Source: Estrella lausannensis (lineage in GTDB: Bacteria > Chlamydiota > Chlamydiia > Chlamydiales > Criblamydiaceae). Taken from it: DNA of 64,000 nt. Below, in pieces: positions 9,218 through 18,069 of the stretch. A program made the position numbers and the translations under genes. Numbering within the stretch: position 1 is the stretch's first letter; the number at the start of each line of letters is the position of its first letter. Location of the stretch: positions 62,001-126,000 of the forward strand of contig NZ_CWGJ01000019.1 in assembly GCF_900000175.1 (NCBI RefSeq), in the 5' to 3' direction. Below the pieces are notes generated by a model that searched no databases, was not told the origin of the DNA, and was given only the letters and a program-made list of their open reading frames with translations.

Positions 9218-10462
9218 TTAAGGCAAAGCCCGCAAAGCTGCCGGAGACTCGATTGACTCTTCCCTGTAGCGTTGCTTAGTTCGTTGGACCAGCTCGTCTA
9301 ATTTACCGTTAATCCACACGAGATTTTTCTTGATGCGGTCGCGGACATGTGCCGGCAGAGAACTCTTGGCAAGAAGCATCTCGGATGAGAGTTTGGATTC
9401 GTGATACATTCCGACCCAGTAGGAGGCGATCGAAAACTCAAGCAAAAGGCCATAATCGTAAATCCAACTCTCCACAAAAAGCAGATCTTTCGACTCCTTG
9501 ATGTTTAAGCCGAGCGCTGCCGCCTCATATGCCTCCTTCCAGTTTTCCTGCCTGCGCTGATAATTAGCTAGTCTGTAGAGTGGTTCAGCTCTTGAGGGTT
9601 GATAGAGATAGGCCTTTTTGAATGCAGCGACCACCTCTTCTGGAGGTCTATTCAGCCTCTCTTTCAAGAGTGCGACCTGCAAAAGGGACCAAAAAATCTC
9701 CGACTTCCATCCGCCCATCAAGAGGCGATTTTCGTAGGCAGCAAGCGCTTTTTCATCATCACCGGCGTCGCGGTAGCTTTGAGCTAGGTAGAAAGCATAG
9801 CGCGTGTTACCGGGCTCTTTTTGGAGCGCTTCCTCAAGAAGGAGCGCATCTTTTTTGAATTTATCAGGATCTTTCGAGCGCGCCCCGTCGTTTCTTGGGA
9901 TGTTGGCAAGCCCCGCAAACGTCGAGGAGCTTTTGGCCTCGTTCGAGTAAAGGGCCTCATGAAGCACCCCTCTCCATTCCCACTTCAAACTATTTCTAAT
10001 CAGCTGTGTGCGTCCATATTTTGTCCCGGACAGCCGAGTCTCTATATAGTAGAAATCTTTGGTAAGCGACGGGAGTTTGAATGACGATTCATACACGAGC
10101 GTCTCATCGGCATCGATGATTAAAACATAGTCGCCCTTGTCTTTGGCAAGCTGCAGGGCTTCGTTGCGGTTATGGCCGAAGTTTACCCATTTCCTCTCGT
10201 GAAGCTCCCCCGGGATGTCTGCCATGATCTTCTGGATCAGCTCCTGTGTTCCATCCGTTGAGCCGGTATCTACGATCACCCAGTAATTAATCAACGGTTT
10301 TACGGAGGCGAGACAGCGCTCGATCACCGCCTTCTCATCCTTGACAATCATGTTCAGGCAGATGGTAGCCTCATGAGGCAGCAGACCCGATGGGAAGCAG
10401 AGAGCAAAGAAGATAAAAACAAGCAGATTTTTGATGGTTCTTCTCCTGTCTATATAAGACAC
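9218..10462 (-). CDS. GT2 glycosyltransferase with C-terminal TPR repeats and N-terminal signal-like helix
   Basis: SunS-like family 2 glycosyltransferase of 414 residues. The GT-A part (about 32-170) has ICLNMIVKDE, VDTGSTDGT and the DAD motif at 117-119. The C-terminal half (about 205-330) has TPR-like helical pairs such as NTRYAFYLAQSYRDAGDDEKALAAYE. The first 30 residues (RRRTIKNLLVFIFFALCF, then PSG) look like a signal peptide or anchor, which is unusual for GT2 enzymes that use cytoplasmic donors. The start is uncertain: GTG at 10462 is the only long option and an AGGAGA word lies inside the reading frame. It stands alone on this strand between repeats and the wbp operon. Confidence 0.82.
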   Translation of the reverse strand: MSYIDRRRTIKNLLVFIFFALCFPSGLLPHEATICLNMIVKDEKAVIERCLASVKPLINYWVIVDTGSTDGTQELIQKIMADIPGELHERKWVNFGHNRNEALQLAKDKGDYVLIIDADETLVYESSFKLPSLTKDFYYIETRLSGTKYGRTQLIRNSLKWEWRGVLHEALYSNEAKSSSTFAGLANIPRNDGARSKDPDKFKKDALLLEEALQKEPGNTRYAFYLAQSYRDAGDDEKALAAYENRLLMGGWKSEIFWSLLQVALLKERLNRPPEEVVAAFKKAYLYQPSRAEPLYRLANYQRRQENWKEAYEAAALGLNIKESKDLLFVESWIYDYGLLLEFSIASYWVGMYHESKLSSEMLLAKSSLPAHVRDRIKKNLVWINGKLDELVQRTKQRYREESIESPAALRALP

Positions 10463-10663
10463 AGGCCGACAATGCCATGTTAGCTCTCTGCTGTCAAATA
10501 AAGGGGCAGACCGAAGTCAATAGATGATGAAAAATTGAATTTAAATAATGCAAAAGGAAATCTTCTGGCGTTTCAATAGGGACAACACTCTCTATAAATG
10601 GGTCAAATAGACCCCTTCAGGGGCTTGAGCTCAATCGCGGTATAAAGTTTCAATCGATATTTC

Positions 10664-10692
10664 TTGTCAGACAGCTCCCCATTTGCTACAGT
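10664..10692 (+). promoter_or_regulatory. Predicted sigma-70-type promoter of the wbp operon
   Basis: TTGTCA at 10664-10669 and TACAGT at 10687-10692 are separated by exactly 17 bases, 27 bases before the first ATG at 10720. Confidence 0.5.
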
Positions 10693-10719
10693 CTGACCCC
10701 TGAAACGGGACTAGCAGAT

Positions 10720-12018
10720 ATGCCGCTTACAATCGACAACATCAAACAAAGAAAAGCCCGCATCGGGATTATCGGCCTCGGCTATGTCGGCCTTCCCCTT
10801 GCACTCACCTTTTCCGAAGAAAAATTTCAGGTGATCGGCTTTGATATCGACAAAAAGAAAGTCCACTCCATCAATCAAAAACAGAGCTACATCAAGCACA
10901 TCAATCACGGCAGGCTAGCCCGATTCGTCGGGGACGGTTCCTTCCAGGCAACCGATGATTTTTCAAGAATCCAAGAGTGCGATGCTGTCATCATCTGCGT
11001 TCCGACCCCCTTGGACCATCACTTAGAACCCGATCTTCAATACATCAAGACAACGACCGAAACAATTGCCCCCCATCTGAAACCCGGAACTTTGGTCTCT
11101 TTAGAGAGCACCACCTGGCCCGGCACCACAGAAGAGATCGTCAGGCCAATCCTTGAATCAAAAAGCTCTCTGAAAGTGGGCAAAGACCTGTACCTCTGTT
11201 TCAGCCCCGAGCGTGAAGACCCCGGCAACAAAAATTATTCCACCAAGAGCATCCCCAAGCTTGTCGGCGCTGTCGACGAGGAGAGCCTGTCTCTCTCCGT
11301 TGCTCTCTACTCCCAGGCTATCGAACATGTCGTCCCTGTCTCTTCCACGCAAGTTGCCGAGCTAGCCAAGCTTTTTGAAAATATATTCCGCAGCGTCAAC
11401 ATCGCCTTGGTCAACGAGCTTAAAGTCATCTGCGAACCCATGCAAATCGATGTCTTTGAAGTCATCCGTGCAGCGGGAACCAAACCTTTCGGATTTATGC
11501 CCTTCTGGCCCGGCCCCGGGCTTGGCGGACACTGCATCCCGATCGACCCTTTCTACCTGACGTGGAAAGCCAAGGAGTTTGGCATCCGTACCCGTTTCAT
11601 TGAGCTTGCAGGAGAGATCAACCGCTCCATGCCGAAATATGTGGTCTCTAAAGTGCAAGATTGCCTGAACTTCTACTGCAAGCCTCTGAAGGGATCCAAA
11701 ATTTTAGTGCTAGGCCTCTCCTATAAGGCCGATGTCGATGACATGAGGGAAAGCCCCAGCCTTGAGCTCATCAGGCTTTTGGAGAGCAAGGGCGCCCGTT
11801 GCGAATACCACGACCCGTATATCCCTTCGATCGGAGCCAACCGCGAGTATAAAGAGCTCGAAGGAAGGACAAGCCAGGAGCTCTCAAGGGATTATGACTG
11901 TTTCTTGTTGTCGACCGCCCACAGCGTTTTTCCCAAAGAAGAAATTCTCTCACTCAGCGTACCCATCGTCGATACCCGCAATTTTTTTCCCCAGCATAAG
12001 CTCGTTCATCCGGCTTGA
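10720..12018 (+). CDS. wbpA: UDP-N-acetylglucosamine 6-dehydrogenase
   Basis: Oxidises UDP-GlcNAc to UDP-GlcNAcA with two NAD+, the first step towards UDP-ManNAc(3NAc)A. It has an N-terminal Rossmann domain (RIGIIGLGYVGLPLALTF, residues 14-31), a central dehydrogenase region with LESTTWPGTTEE, the catalytic Cys272 in GGHCIPIDPFYL, and a C-terminal domain with LGLSYKADVDDMRESPS. Its 432 residues match the WbpA/WbpO-type length. A promoter-like pair lies just upstream. The next three genes are the remaining enzymes of this pathway, which is the main reason for choosing wbpA over other nucleotide-sugar dehydrogenases. The final TGA is followed closely by wbpE. Confidence 0.9.
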   Translation: MPLTIDNIKQRKARIGIIGLGYVGLPLALTFSEEKFQVIGFDIDKKKVHSINQKQSYIKHINHGRLARFVGDGSFQATDDFSRIQECDAVIICVPTPLDHHLEPDLQYIKTTTETIAPHLKPGTLVSLESTTWPGTTEEIVRPILESKSSLKVGKDLYLCFSPEREDPGNKNYSTKSIPKLVGAVDEESLSLSVALYSQAIEHVVPVSSTQVAELAKLFENIFRSVNIALVNELKVICEPMQIDVFEVIRAAGTKPFGFMPFWPGPGLGGHCIPIDPFYLTWKAKEFGIRTRFIELAGEINRSMPKYVVSKVQDCLNFYCKPLKGSKILVLGLSYKADVDDMRESPSLELIRLLESKGARCEYHDPYIPSIGANREYKELEGRTSQELSRDYDCFLLSTAHSVFPKEEILSLSVPIVDTRNFFPQHKLVHPA

Positions 12019-12035
12019 AAGATAAGGATCACATC

Positions 12036-13145
12036 ATGGAATTCATCGATATCAAAACCCCCTATCGCCTCCACAAACAAGAAATAGACCAGGCTATTCA
12101 CAAAGTGCTGGACAAAGGCGCTTTCATTATGGGCGAAGAAGTTGCCGAATTAGAAAAGCAGCTTGCCGCCTATGTAGGGGCAAAACACTGCATCGGCGTA
12201 TCCAGCGGCACATGCAGTTTGATGATTGCCCTCATGGCTCTCGGAGTCGGTCCGGGAGACGAGGTGATCACGGTGCCATTCACCTGGATTTCGACAGCGG
12301 AGGTGATTCCCCTTGTCGGCGCCAAACCTGTATTTGTCGATATCGAAAGCGACAGCTACAATATCGATCCTGAAAAGCTGAAAAGAGCTATCACGAAAAA
12401 GACCAAAGCCATCATCACAGTTAACCTCTTTGGCCAGATGGCCGACTACAGCCGCATCAATCCGATCGCCGAAGAACACGGCATCCCCATTATTGAAGAT
12501 GCAGCCCAGAGCTTCGGAGCTAAGAATAATCAAACGATGTCCTGCTCGGCAACCCTGATCGGCTCAACGAGCTTTTTCCCGGCAAAACCCTTCGGCTGCT
12601 ATGGCGATGGCGGCGCCCTGTTTACTTCGGACGACCAACTCGCGGCTAAAATGCGCGCGATCAGAACACACGGAGGGGAGGTGCGGCACCACCATCCTTA
12701 TCTTGGCTTGAATGGGCGTCTCGACACCATGCAGGCAGCTATCCTCCTTGCCAAATTTCCGCATTTTCAAAAGGAAGTCGAGGCAAGGCAACAGCTTGGC
12801 GAGAGGTATAACCGGCTTCTGGAAGAATTTGTTAGCACCCCGCGCATCATGCCTGGAAACACCCACGTCTTCGCTCAGTACACTTTCAGGGTATCGGCAA
12901 GAGAAGAAGTTGCCAAAGCGCTCAAGGAAAGAGGAGTTCCGACAGCCATCTACTATCCCAAATGCCTTCATGAACAGCCGGTGTTCTCCTCCCTTGGCTA
13001 TGGTAAAGGCTCATTCCCCGTCTCTGAAAAAGCGGCTCAGGAAGTACTTAGCATACCAATGCATCCCTATCTCACAGAAAAAGACCAGCTCTTGATCACA
13101 ACAGCCGTTAAAGAAGCAGTCTCCCCCTTCATGTCCTTACGCTAA
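12036..13145 (+). CDS. wbpE: UDP-2-acetamido-2-deoxy-3-oxo-glucuronate aminotransferase
   Basis: PLP-dependent DegT/DnrJ/EryC1 aminotransferase that makes the 3-amino sugar from the 3-keto intermediate. The predicted Schiff-base lysine is Lys184 in FFPAKPFGCYGDGG, with the phosphate-binding SSGTC near 57-60 and EDAAQSFGA near 154-162. A longer frame opens with TTG at 12015, but the ATG at 12036 has ATAAGGA eight bases upstream and starts with MEFIDIKTPY as the family does, giving 369 residues. It works with the WbpB domain of the next gene, which in known systems regenerates NAD+ using 2-oxoglutarate. Confidence 0.9.
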   Translation: MEFIDIKTPYRLHKQEIDQAIHKVLDKGAFIMGEEVAELEKQLAAYVGAKHCIGVSSGTCSLMIALMALGVGPGDEVITVPFTWISTAEVIPLVGAKPVFVDIESDSYNIDPEKLKRAITKKTKAIITVNLFGQMADYSRINPIAEEHGIPIIEDAAQSFGAKNNQTMSCSATLIGSTSFFPAKPFGCYGDGGALFTSDDQLAAKMRAIRTHGGEVRHHHPYLGLNGRLDTMQAAILLAKFPHFQKEVEARQQLGERYNRLLEEFVSTPRIMPGNTHVFAQYTFRVSAREEVAKALKERGVPTAIYYPKCLHEQPVFSSLGYGKGSFPVSEKAAQEVLSIPMHPYLTEKDQLLITTAVKEAVSPFMSLR

Positions 13146-13156
13146 AAGGCAGCATT

Positions 13157-14812
13157 ATGAACGAAAATCTAAAACCCTCTCTCGCATTGATCGGTGGCGG
13201 TCGCTGGGGAAAAAACCTGCTCCGCAATTTCCACTCACTTGGCGTCCTCCACACACTCTGCGACGCCAACGAAAAATTGCTAGACTCCTATCAGTCTCAA
13301 TATCCGGGAGTGCGCATGACGGCAAGTCTTCATTCTGTCATGCACGATCCGGCTATCGACAAGGTTGCCATAGCAGCCCCAGCCCTCATGCACTTCCAGA
13401 TCGCCAAAGAGGCGCTCATGTGCGGAAAAGATGTTTTTGTCGAAAAACCGATCTGCATGAATGTCCAGGAAGGAGAGGAGCTCATCAGGTTGGCTCAGGA
13501 GAGAGGTAAAATCCTCATGGTGGGCCATATCCTCCAATATCATCCCGCGATCCACAAGTTGGAAGAGATGGTCGGAAGAGGCGAGCTCGGTAAACTGCAG
13601 TACATAGCGTCCAACAGACTCAACCTCGGCGCTTTCCGCACAGAGGAGAATGCTCTGTGGAATTTTGCCCCCCACGACATTTCTGTCATTTTGTCCCTTG
13701 CCGGCAACAGACTGCCCGAAGAGGTGCGCTGCACCGGAGGCAATTATATATCCCAAGGCGTTGCCGATACGACGATGACGACCATGACCTTCGACCAAGA
13801 ACTCAAAGCCCATATCTATGTCAGCTGGCTCCATCCATTTAAAGAGCAAAAGCTGGTTGTGATAGGATCCCACGGCATGGCAGTCTTCGACGATACAAAA
13901 CCCATTGATGAAAAGCTGGCAGTGTTCCGCAACTATGTCCGCTGGAGCCAGGGGTCCATTCCGGAAGTGAACTCTTCCCAGCCCGAGTTTATCCCCTTAG
14001 CCTTAGGAGAGCCTCTTAAGGCCGAATGCCAGCACTTCCTAAATTGCTGCCAAGAGAGAATTTCCCCAAAAACAGATGGTATCGAAGGACTTAGAGTTTT
14101 GAAGGTGTTGGAAGCCGCCCAACTTTCGCTGGAATCTTCCGGAGAGAAATTTCATCCCAAAAAACTGCCTGTCTTCTCTTTTGCCAAACCTTCGTATTTC
14201 GCCCATGAAAGCGCATGCGTTGATGATACAGCCACAGTCGGCCACGACACCAAAATATGGCACTTCAGTCATATCATGAAAGGTGCAACGATCGGCGACC
14301 GCTGCTCGATCGGACAAAACGTCGTCGTCAGCCCGGCGGTATCGATCGGCTCGGGAGTCAAAATCCAAAATAACGTCAGTATCTATACAGGCGTCACAGT
14401 TGAAGAGGACGTATTCATTGGGCCGAGTGCGGTCTTCACCAACGTCATCAACCCAAGAAGCCCCATTCCAAGAAAAAATGAGTTCAAGCCGACAGTGATT
14501 AAACAAGGGGCGACGATCGGAGCTAACAGCACCATTATATGCGGAATCACTATCGGGCGCTTCTCATTCGTGGGAGCCGGAGCGGTCGTCACAAAAGATG
14601 TTCCCCCTTACGCCCTCGTGGTGGGAAACCCGGCAAAACAGACAGGATGGATGAGCCGCGCCGGCTACAAACTCCCCCTCCCTCTTAAAACGCCTCAAGG
14701 TGAGACCCTCTCAGCTAAATGTCCCGGCACCGGCGAAGAGTATCTACTGGAAGGCGCACTATTAAGAGAGCGAGAAAATGCACCTAAGGAAGAAATGGTT
14801 CATGCGCGCTAG
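13157..14812 (+). CDS. WbpB-WbpD fusion: UDP-GlcNAcA 3-dehydrogenase and 3-N-acetyltransferase
   Basis: One 551-residue protein appears to carry two pathway activities. Residues 1 to about 320 are a Gfo/Idh/MocA oxidoreductase: LALIGGGRWGKNLL for NAD binding and EKPICMN with Glu96-Lys97-Pro98. From about residue 349 a left-handed beta-helix acyltransferase follows, with hexapeptide repeats (ATIGDRCSIGQNVVVSPAVS, then SIGSGVKIQNNVSIYTG) and the C-terminal VVGNPAKQTGWM. In Pseudomonas aeruginosa these are separate proteins, WbpB and WbpD. The gene sits 11 bases after wbpE and overlaps wbpI, so the steps are co-expressed. No frameshift scar is seen at the junction. Confidence 0.88.
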   Translation: MNENLKPSLALIGGGRWGKNLLRNFHSLGVLHTLCDANEKLLDSYQSQYPGVRMTASLHSVMHDPAIDKVAIAAPALMHFQIAKEALMCGKDVFVEKPICMNVQEGEELIRLAQERGKILMVGHILQYHPAIHKLEEMVGRGELGKLQYIASNRLNLGAFRTEENALWNFAPHDISVILSLAGNRLPEEVRCTGGNYISQGVADTTMTTMTFDQELKAHIYVSWLHPFKEQKLVVIGSHGMAVFDDTKPIDEKLAVFRNYVRWSQGSIPEVNSSQPEFIPLALGEPLKAECQHFLNCCQERISPKTDGIEGLRVLKVLEAAQLSLESSGEKFHPKKLPVFSFAKPSYFAHESACVDDTATVGHDTKIWHFSHIMKGATIGDRCSIGQNVVVSPAVSIGSGVKIQNNVSIYTGVTVEEDVFIGPSAVFTNVINPRSPIPRKNEFKPTVIKQGATIGANSTIICGITIGRFSFVGAGAVVTKDVPPYALVVGNPAKQTGWMSRAGYKLPLPLKTPQGETLSAKCPGTGEEYLLEGALLRERENAPKEEMVHAR

Positions 14813-15914
14813 CAAAATCAAAATCGCTACCATTGTCGGAGCAAGGCCGCAATTTATCAAAGCAGCCATGACAAGCTTGGCGATTGAGAAAATGAAGGCC
14901 GCTCTGCCGTTGGAAGAGGTCATCATCCACACCGGGCAGCATTTTGACAAAAATATGTCGGACATCTTTTTCGAAGAGCTTTCGATCAAAAAGCCGGACT
15001 ATAACTTGGGCGTTGGAGGACTTTCCGCAAGCAAGATGACGGGACGCATGATCGAAGCGCTCGAAGAACCCCTTCTCATTGAAAAGCCGGACCTTGTGCT
15101 GGTCTTCGGAGACACCAATTCGACTCTGGCCGGAGCTTTGACCGCTTCAAAGCTTTTGATTCCTTGCGCCCACGTCGAGGCAGGACTGCGGTCTTTCAAC
15201 CGCTCCATGCCCGAAGAGATCAACAGGGTTGCTGTCGACCATCTTGCGGAATGGCTTTTCGCACCGACAGAGGCTTCCCTAAGACAGCTTAAAAATGAAG
15301 GGATCGATGACAAGCGGCTTTTTCTGACCGGAGATATTATGGCCGATGCTTTGTATCACTATGAAAAGAAGGCCGACGAGCAATCTTCTGTCATGACCAC
15401 TTTGGGGCTGAAAAAGAAAAACTACATCCTAGCCACCGTCCATCGCCAGGAAAACACCGACAATCAATCCATCCTTGAAGAAATCATGGAGGGCCTCGCC
15501 TCACTTTCTTCGGAGATGGAGGTTATCATGCCGATCCATCCAAGATCACTGAAGCTGCTCACCCAATATGGGCTGATCGATTCTCTACAAAGAAAAATCC
15601 GCTTCGTCAATCCGGTTGGCTACCTCGACATGCTGGCACTGCAAAAAAATGCCATCGCCATCGCCACTGACTCCGGAGGCGTGCAAAAAGAGGCGTACCT
15701 GCTCAAAACGCCCTGTTTCACCCTGCGCACCGAAACTGAGTGGGTTGAGCTTATCAAGGAGGGGTTCAATGAACTCGTGCCGCTGTCAAGGGAAGCAATT
15801 CCGATAGCGATCAGGAGAGGGATCGGCAAAGAGAGAGACTGGTCGAAGAACCTCTACGGTGATGGAAAGGCAGCCGGGAAAATCATAGAGATTCTCTCTG
15901 CAAAAAAATCTTAA
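14802..15914 (+). CDS. wbpI: UDP-N-acetylglucosamine 2-epimerase family (UDP-GlcNAc(3NAc)A 2-epimerase)
   Basis: Non-hydrolysing 2-epimerase, predicted to convert UDP-GlcNAc(3NAc)A to UDP-ManNAc(3NAc)A. Motifs are IVGARPQFIKAA at the N-terminus, HTGQHFD, HVEAGLRSFNRSMPEE, HRQENTDN and TDSGGVQKEAYLL near the C-terminus. The frame is open from ATG 14778, but the ATG at 14802 gives the usual family start and follows TAAGGA; it overlaps the end of the wbpB-wbpD fusion by 11 bases. A WecB/MnaA role on UDP-GlcNAc is possible by sequence; the operon favours WbpI. Its TAA overlaps the stop codon of the convergent Wzy-like gene. Confidence 0.87.
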   Translation: MRASKIKIATIVGARPQFIKAAMTSLAIEKMKAALPLEEVIIHTGQHFDKNMSDIFFEELSIKKPDYNLGVGGLSASKMTGRMIEALEEPLLIEKPDLVLVFGDTNSTLAGALTASKLLIPCAHVEAGLRSFNRSMPEEINRVAVDHLAEWLFAPTEASLRQLKNEGIDDKRLFLTGDIMADALYHYEKKADEQSSVMTTLGLKKKNYILATVHRQENTDNQSILEEIMEGLASLSSEMEVIMPIHPRSLKLLTQYGLIDSLQRKIRFVNPVGYLDMLALQKNAIAIATDSGGVQKEAYLLKTPCFTLRTETEWVELIKEGFNELVPLSREAIPIAIRRGIGKERDWSKNLYGDGKAAGKIIEILSAKKS

Positions 15915-17215
15915 AGTACTGCTGCAGGCGCGAGCGAAAGGAGCCTCTCCTCTTTTTCCACGAGGGCATAGCCGGCTGAAAAAAAGATAAGACTCATCGG
16001 CTTGTAGGCCAGATGCGCATCAAAAAAGACCATATTCATCAAGAGGACAACCACCATCCATTTCACATAAGGGGAGAGATTCATCATCTCCTTGAAGAAA
16101 ATCGCGTAAAGGAAAGTTCCGATAAACCCCAGCTCCACAAAGATTCTGAGAAGCCCTCCATCGAGTCCGGCAGAAGCAAAGCCCGGTCCTATGCCCTGCA
16201 GGTAGCACTCGGGATTTAGGACAAAGACTTTGAGGGCGTAGCACCACTTATGGATACGCATCCACCAGCTCATGTCATACCCATCGTCATATTCGACTGT
16301 TTCGTTTCCAAGAGGGTTATAGCTGGTTTCAATACGGTGCCAGACCTCCTCAATCAAATCGAGGTTATCCCAGGAAAATAGGGCGAAACTCCTCTCATAG
16401 AGCTCATCGATGTGAGGAAGGATAACCACCAAAACCCCCCCACCGATCGCCAGCAGGAGCATCCCTAAAGAAACCTGGGCCATTTTCCGGCTTTTGCCAC
16501 AATATTTCAGGTAAAAGATGAAGGCCACCACATGGGCGACCAAAGAGGCCCTTGAAGCGGTCCAAAGCACCAAAGCTCCAATACTAAAAAACAGGGCGTA
16601 GGGAAGGCTCTCTTTCAAGATCCCCTCTTTCCTTTCATCGATGTATCCGCTGAAGAGAAAATAGCAAAACAGCAGGTTTAGAAGCGCTCCCATCTCGGAG
16701 GGAAAAGAGGCGATGCCAGGAATCCTTCCGGAAACATACATGAACCCATCCACGGAGACAGCAGGCATCAACCCCAACCACTGCAGAGTCATGATCACGG
16801 CGTTCCAGCCTAGGAACAGAAGCATGACCAGAGAAAGCGAGAGGCGGCCAAAGGCCATCTGACCGATATAAAAAAAGAGGAAGTATTCCAGGGGACGGAG
16901 TGCGTAAAGGATGCTGGAGGTCACGTTAATCTCATCCAGGATCAATAAAAGCCTGTTAAAGGCAAAGGAGAGCAAAGACAGGGCAATCAGTGCAAAAAGA
17001 GCCTTTTCTATTTTATGTAAAGGCTTCCTCAGGCTCAAAGAAGCAAAAAGGAAGAAAAGAGAGAAGCCAAAGAGCAGAATATCATCGACACGCACCCCGG
17101 CCGTCTCCGTACCGCCCATAGAGATCAAATTGACTTTGGGAAGAAAAAAAAGGGGGACGATCAGCCATAGGCACGCTTTCATCGAAGGAGAGTCTAAGAC
17201 TTGCGACCAGCTCAT
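15911..17215 (-). CDS. O-antigen polymerase/ligase-like membrane protein (Wzy candidate)
   Basis: About 434 residues with ten or more hydrophobic segments and one long polar loop (about residues 275-345, rich in Tyr, Trp and Asp), the layout of Wzy polymerases and WaaL ligases. Such proteins act on undecaprenyl-linked units at the periplasmic face. The ATG at 17215 overlaps the upstream TGA in TGATG; a GTG one codon earlier is possible. It is the last gene of a three-gene operon with GT4 and GT2 enzymes. Polymerase and ligase cannot be distinguished by reading alone. Confidence 0.75.
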   Translation of the reverse strand: MSWSQVLDSPSMKACLWLIVPLFFLPKVNLISMGGTETAGVRVDDILLFGFSLFFLFASLSLRKPLHKIEKALFALIALSLLSFAFNRLLLILDEINVTSSILYALRPLEYFLFFYIGQMAFGRLSLSLVMLLFLGWNAVIMTLQWLGLMPAVSVDGFMYVSGRIPGIASFPSEMGALLNLLFCYFLFSGYIDERKEGILKESLPYALFFSIGALVLWTASRASLVAHVVAFIFYLKYCGKSRKMAQVSLGMLLLAIGGGVLVVILPHIDELYERSFALFSWDNLDLIEEVWHRIETSYNPLGNETVEYDDGYDMSWWMRIHKWCYALKVFVLNPECYLQGIGPGFASAGLDGGLLRIFVELGFIGTFLYAIFFKEMMNLSPYVKWMVVVLLMNMVFFDAHLAYKPMSLIFFSAGYALVEKEERLLSLAPAAVL

Positions 17216-18069
17216 CACAGATCCAGCATTTTAACGAATAAATATTTGCATGAGGAATAGGCAACTCCGAGAGGGGAGCGCATCCGCCAGTTGATCCTCA
17301 TCTCGTTCACGGCCGAACAGAGCCGGAATTGTCTGGGCATTTTGCTGCGGTCGGGATTCCACCCGCGGCAATGATAGGCCGAAAGCTTCGGGTTAAAGAG
17401 AATCGACCAGCCCTTCCTTCGCAGACGAAAACTTAAATCGATGTCCTCTTTATACATGAAAAACGATTCGTCAAATATCTCACGCTTCTGTCCTAATCCG
17501 GCAAGGGCTTCAGCCCTTAGGAACATCAACGCGCCGCAGATGGCAGGCACTTCCTCCACTCCATTCAAGGAGCTCTCACCCACTCTTTTGCCCTGCCCCC
17601 GATCCCCGTAGCTACCCCACAACGAGCGGAAAATGCCCGTAGAATCATACCTACCTGTCGGCTTGTCTTGATCAATATCGTAGCCGAGCAGCGTCCCGCT
17701 TACAGCCCCGCATTTTTTATTGCTCTCCTCTTCCATGAAAGAGACAGCCTTCTCAATAAAATCCGGAAAAAGAAAAGCATCGGGGTTTAAAAGGAGGATA
17801 TAGTCATACTCAGGTGCGAGGGCTTGGTAGCCGATGTTGTTTCCCTTGCAAAACCCGATATCATCCCCCGCGAGGATAAGCCGCCCATTCTCCTTTTGTC
17901 CGAAAGGTGCGAGGTACTGCTTGTCTTTCGAGCCACTGTCGACAATGACGATCTTGTCTGCTTTTTTCGTCTGTTTTTCCAGACTCTCCCATGCTTTATA
18001 GATGAACCGCTCGCTGTTATGGGTCACGATGATGACCGCGACAGAACCGGTTTTGCCACGCACGTTCAT
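17215..18069 (-). CDS. Glycosyltransferase family 2 (rhamnosyltransferase-like)
   Basis: GT-A-fold inverting transferase of 284 residues. Motifs are VAVIIVTHNSERFI, IVIVDSGSKD, the donor/metal motif region YILLLNPDAFLFPDF, and a C-terminal YKEDIDLSFRLRRKGW with the acid typical of this group. The order resembles WbbL-type rhamnosyltransferases. Its ATG overlaps the upstream GT4 stop in ATGA and its TGA overlaps the polymerase start, so the three genes form a tight operon. It probably adds one sugar of the repeat unit at the cytoplasmic face. The donor sugar is unknown. Confidence 0.88.
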   Translation of the reverse strand: MNVRGKTGSVAVIIVTHNSERFIYKAWESLEKQTKKADKIVIVDSGSKDKQYLAPFGQKENGRLILAGDDIGFCKGNNIGYQALAPEYDYILLLNPDAFLFPDFIEKAVSFMEEESNKKCGAVSGTLLGYDIDQDKPTGRYDSTGIFRSLWGSYGDRGQGKRVGESSLNGVEEVPAICGALMFLRAEALAGLGQKREIFDESFFMYKEDIDLSFRLRRKGWSILFNPKLSAYHCRGWNPDRSKMPRQFRLCSAVNEMRINWRMRSPLGVAYSSCKYLFVKMLDL

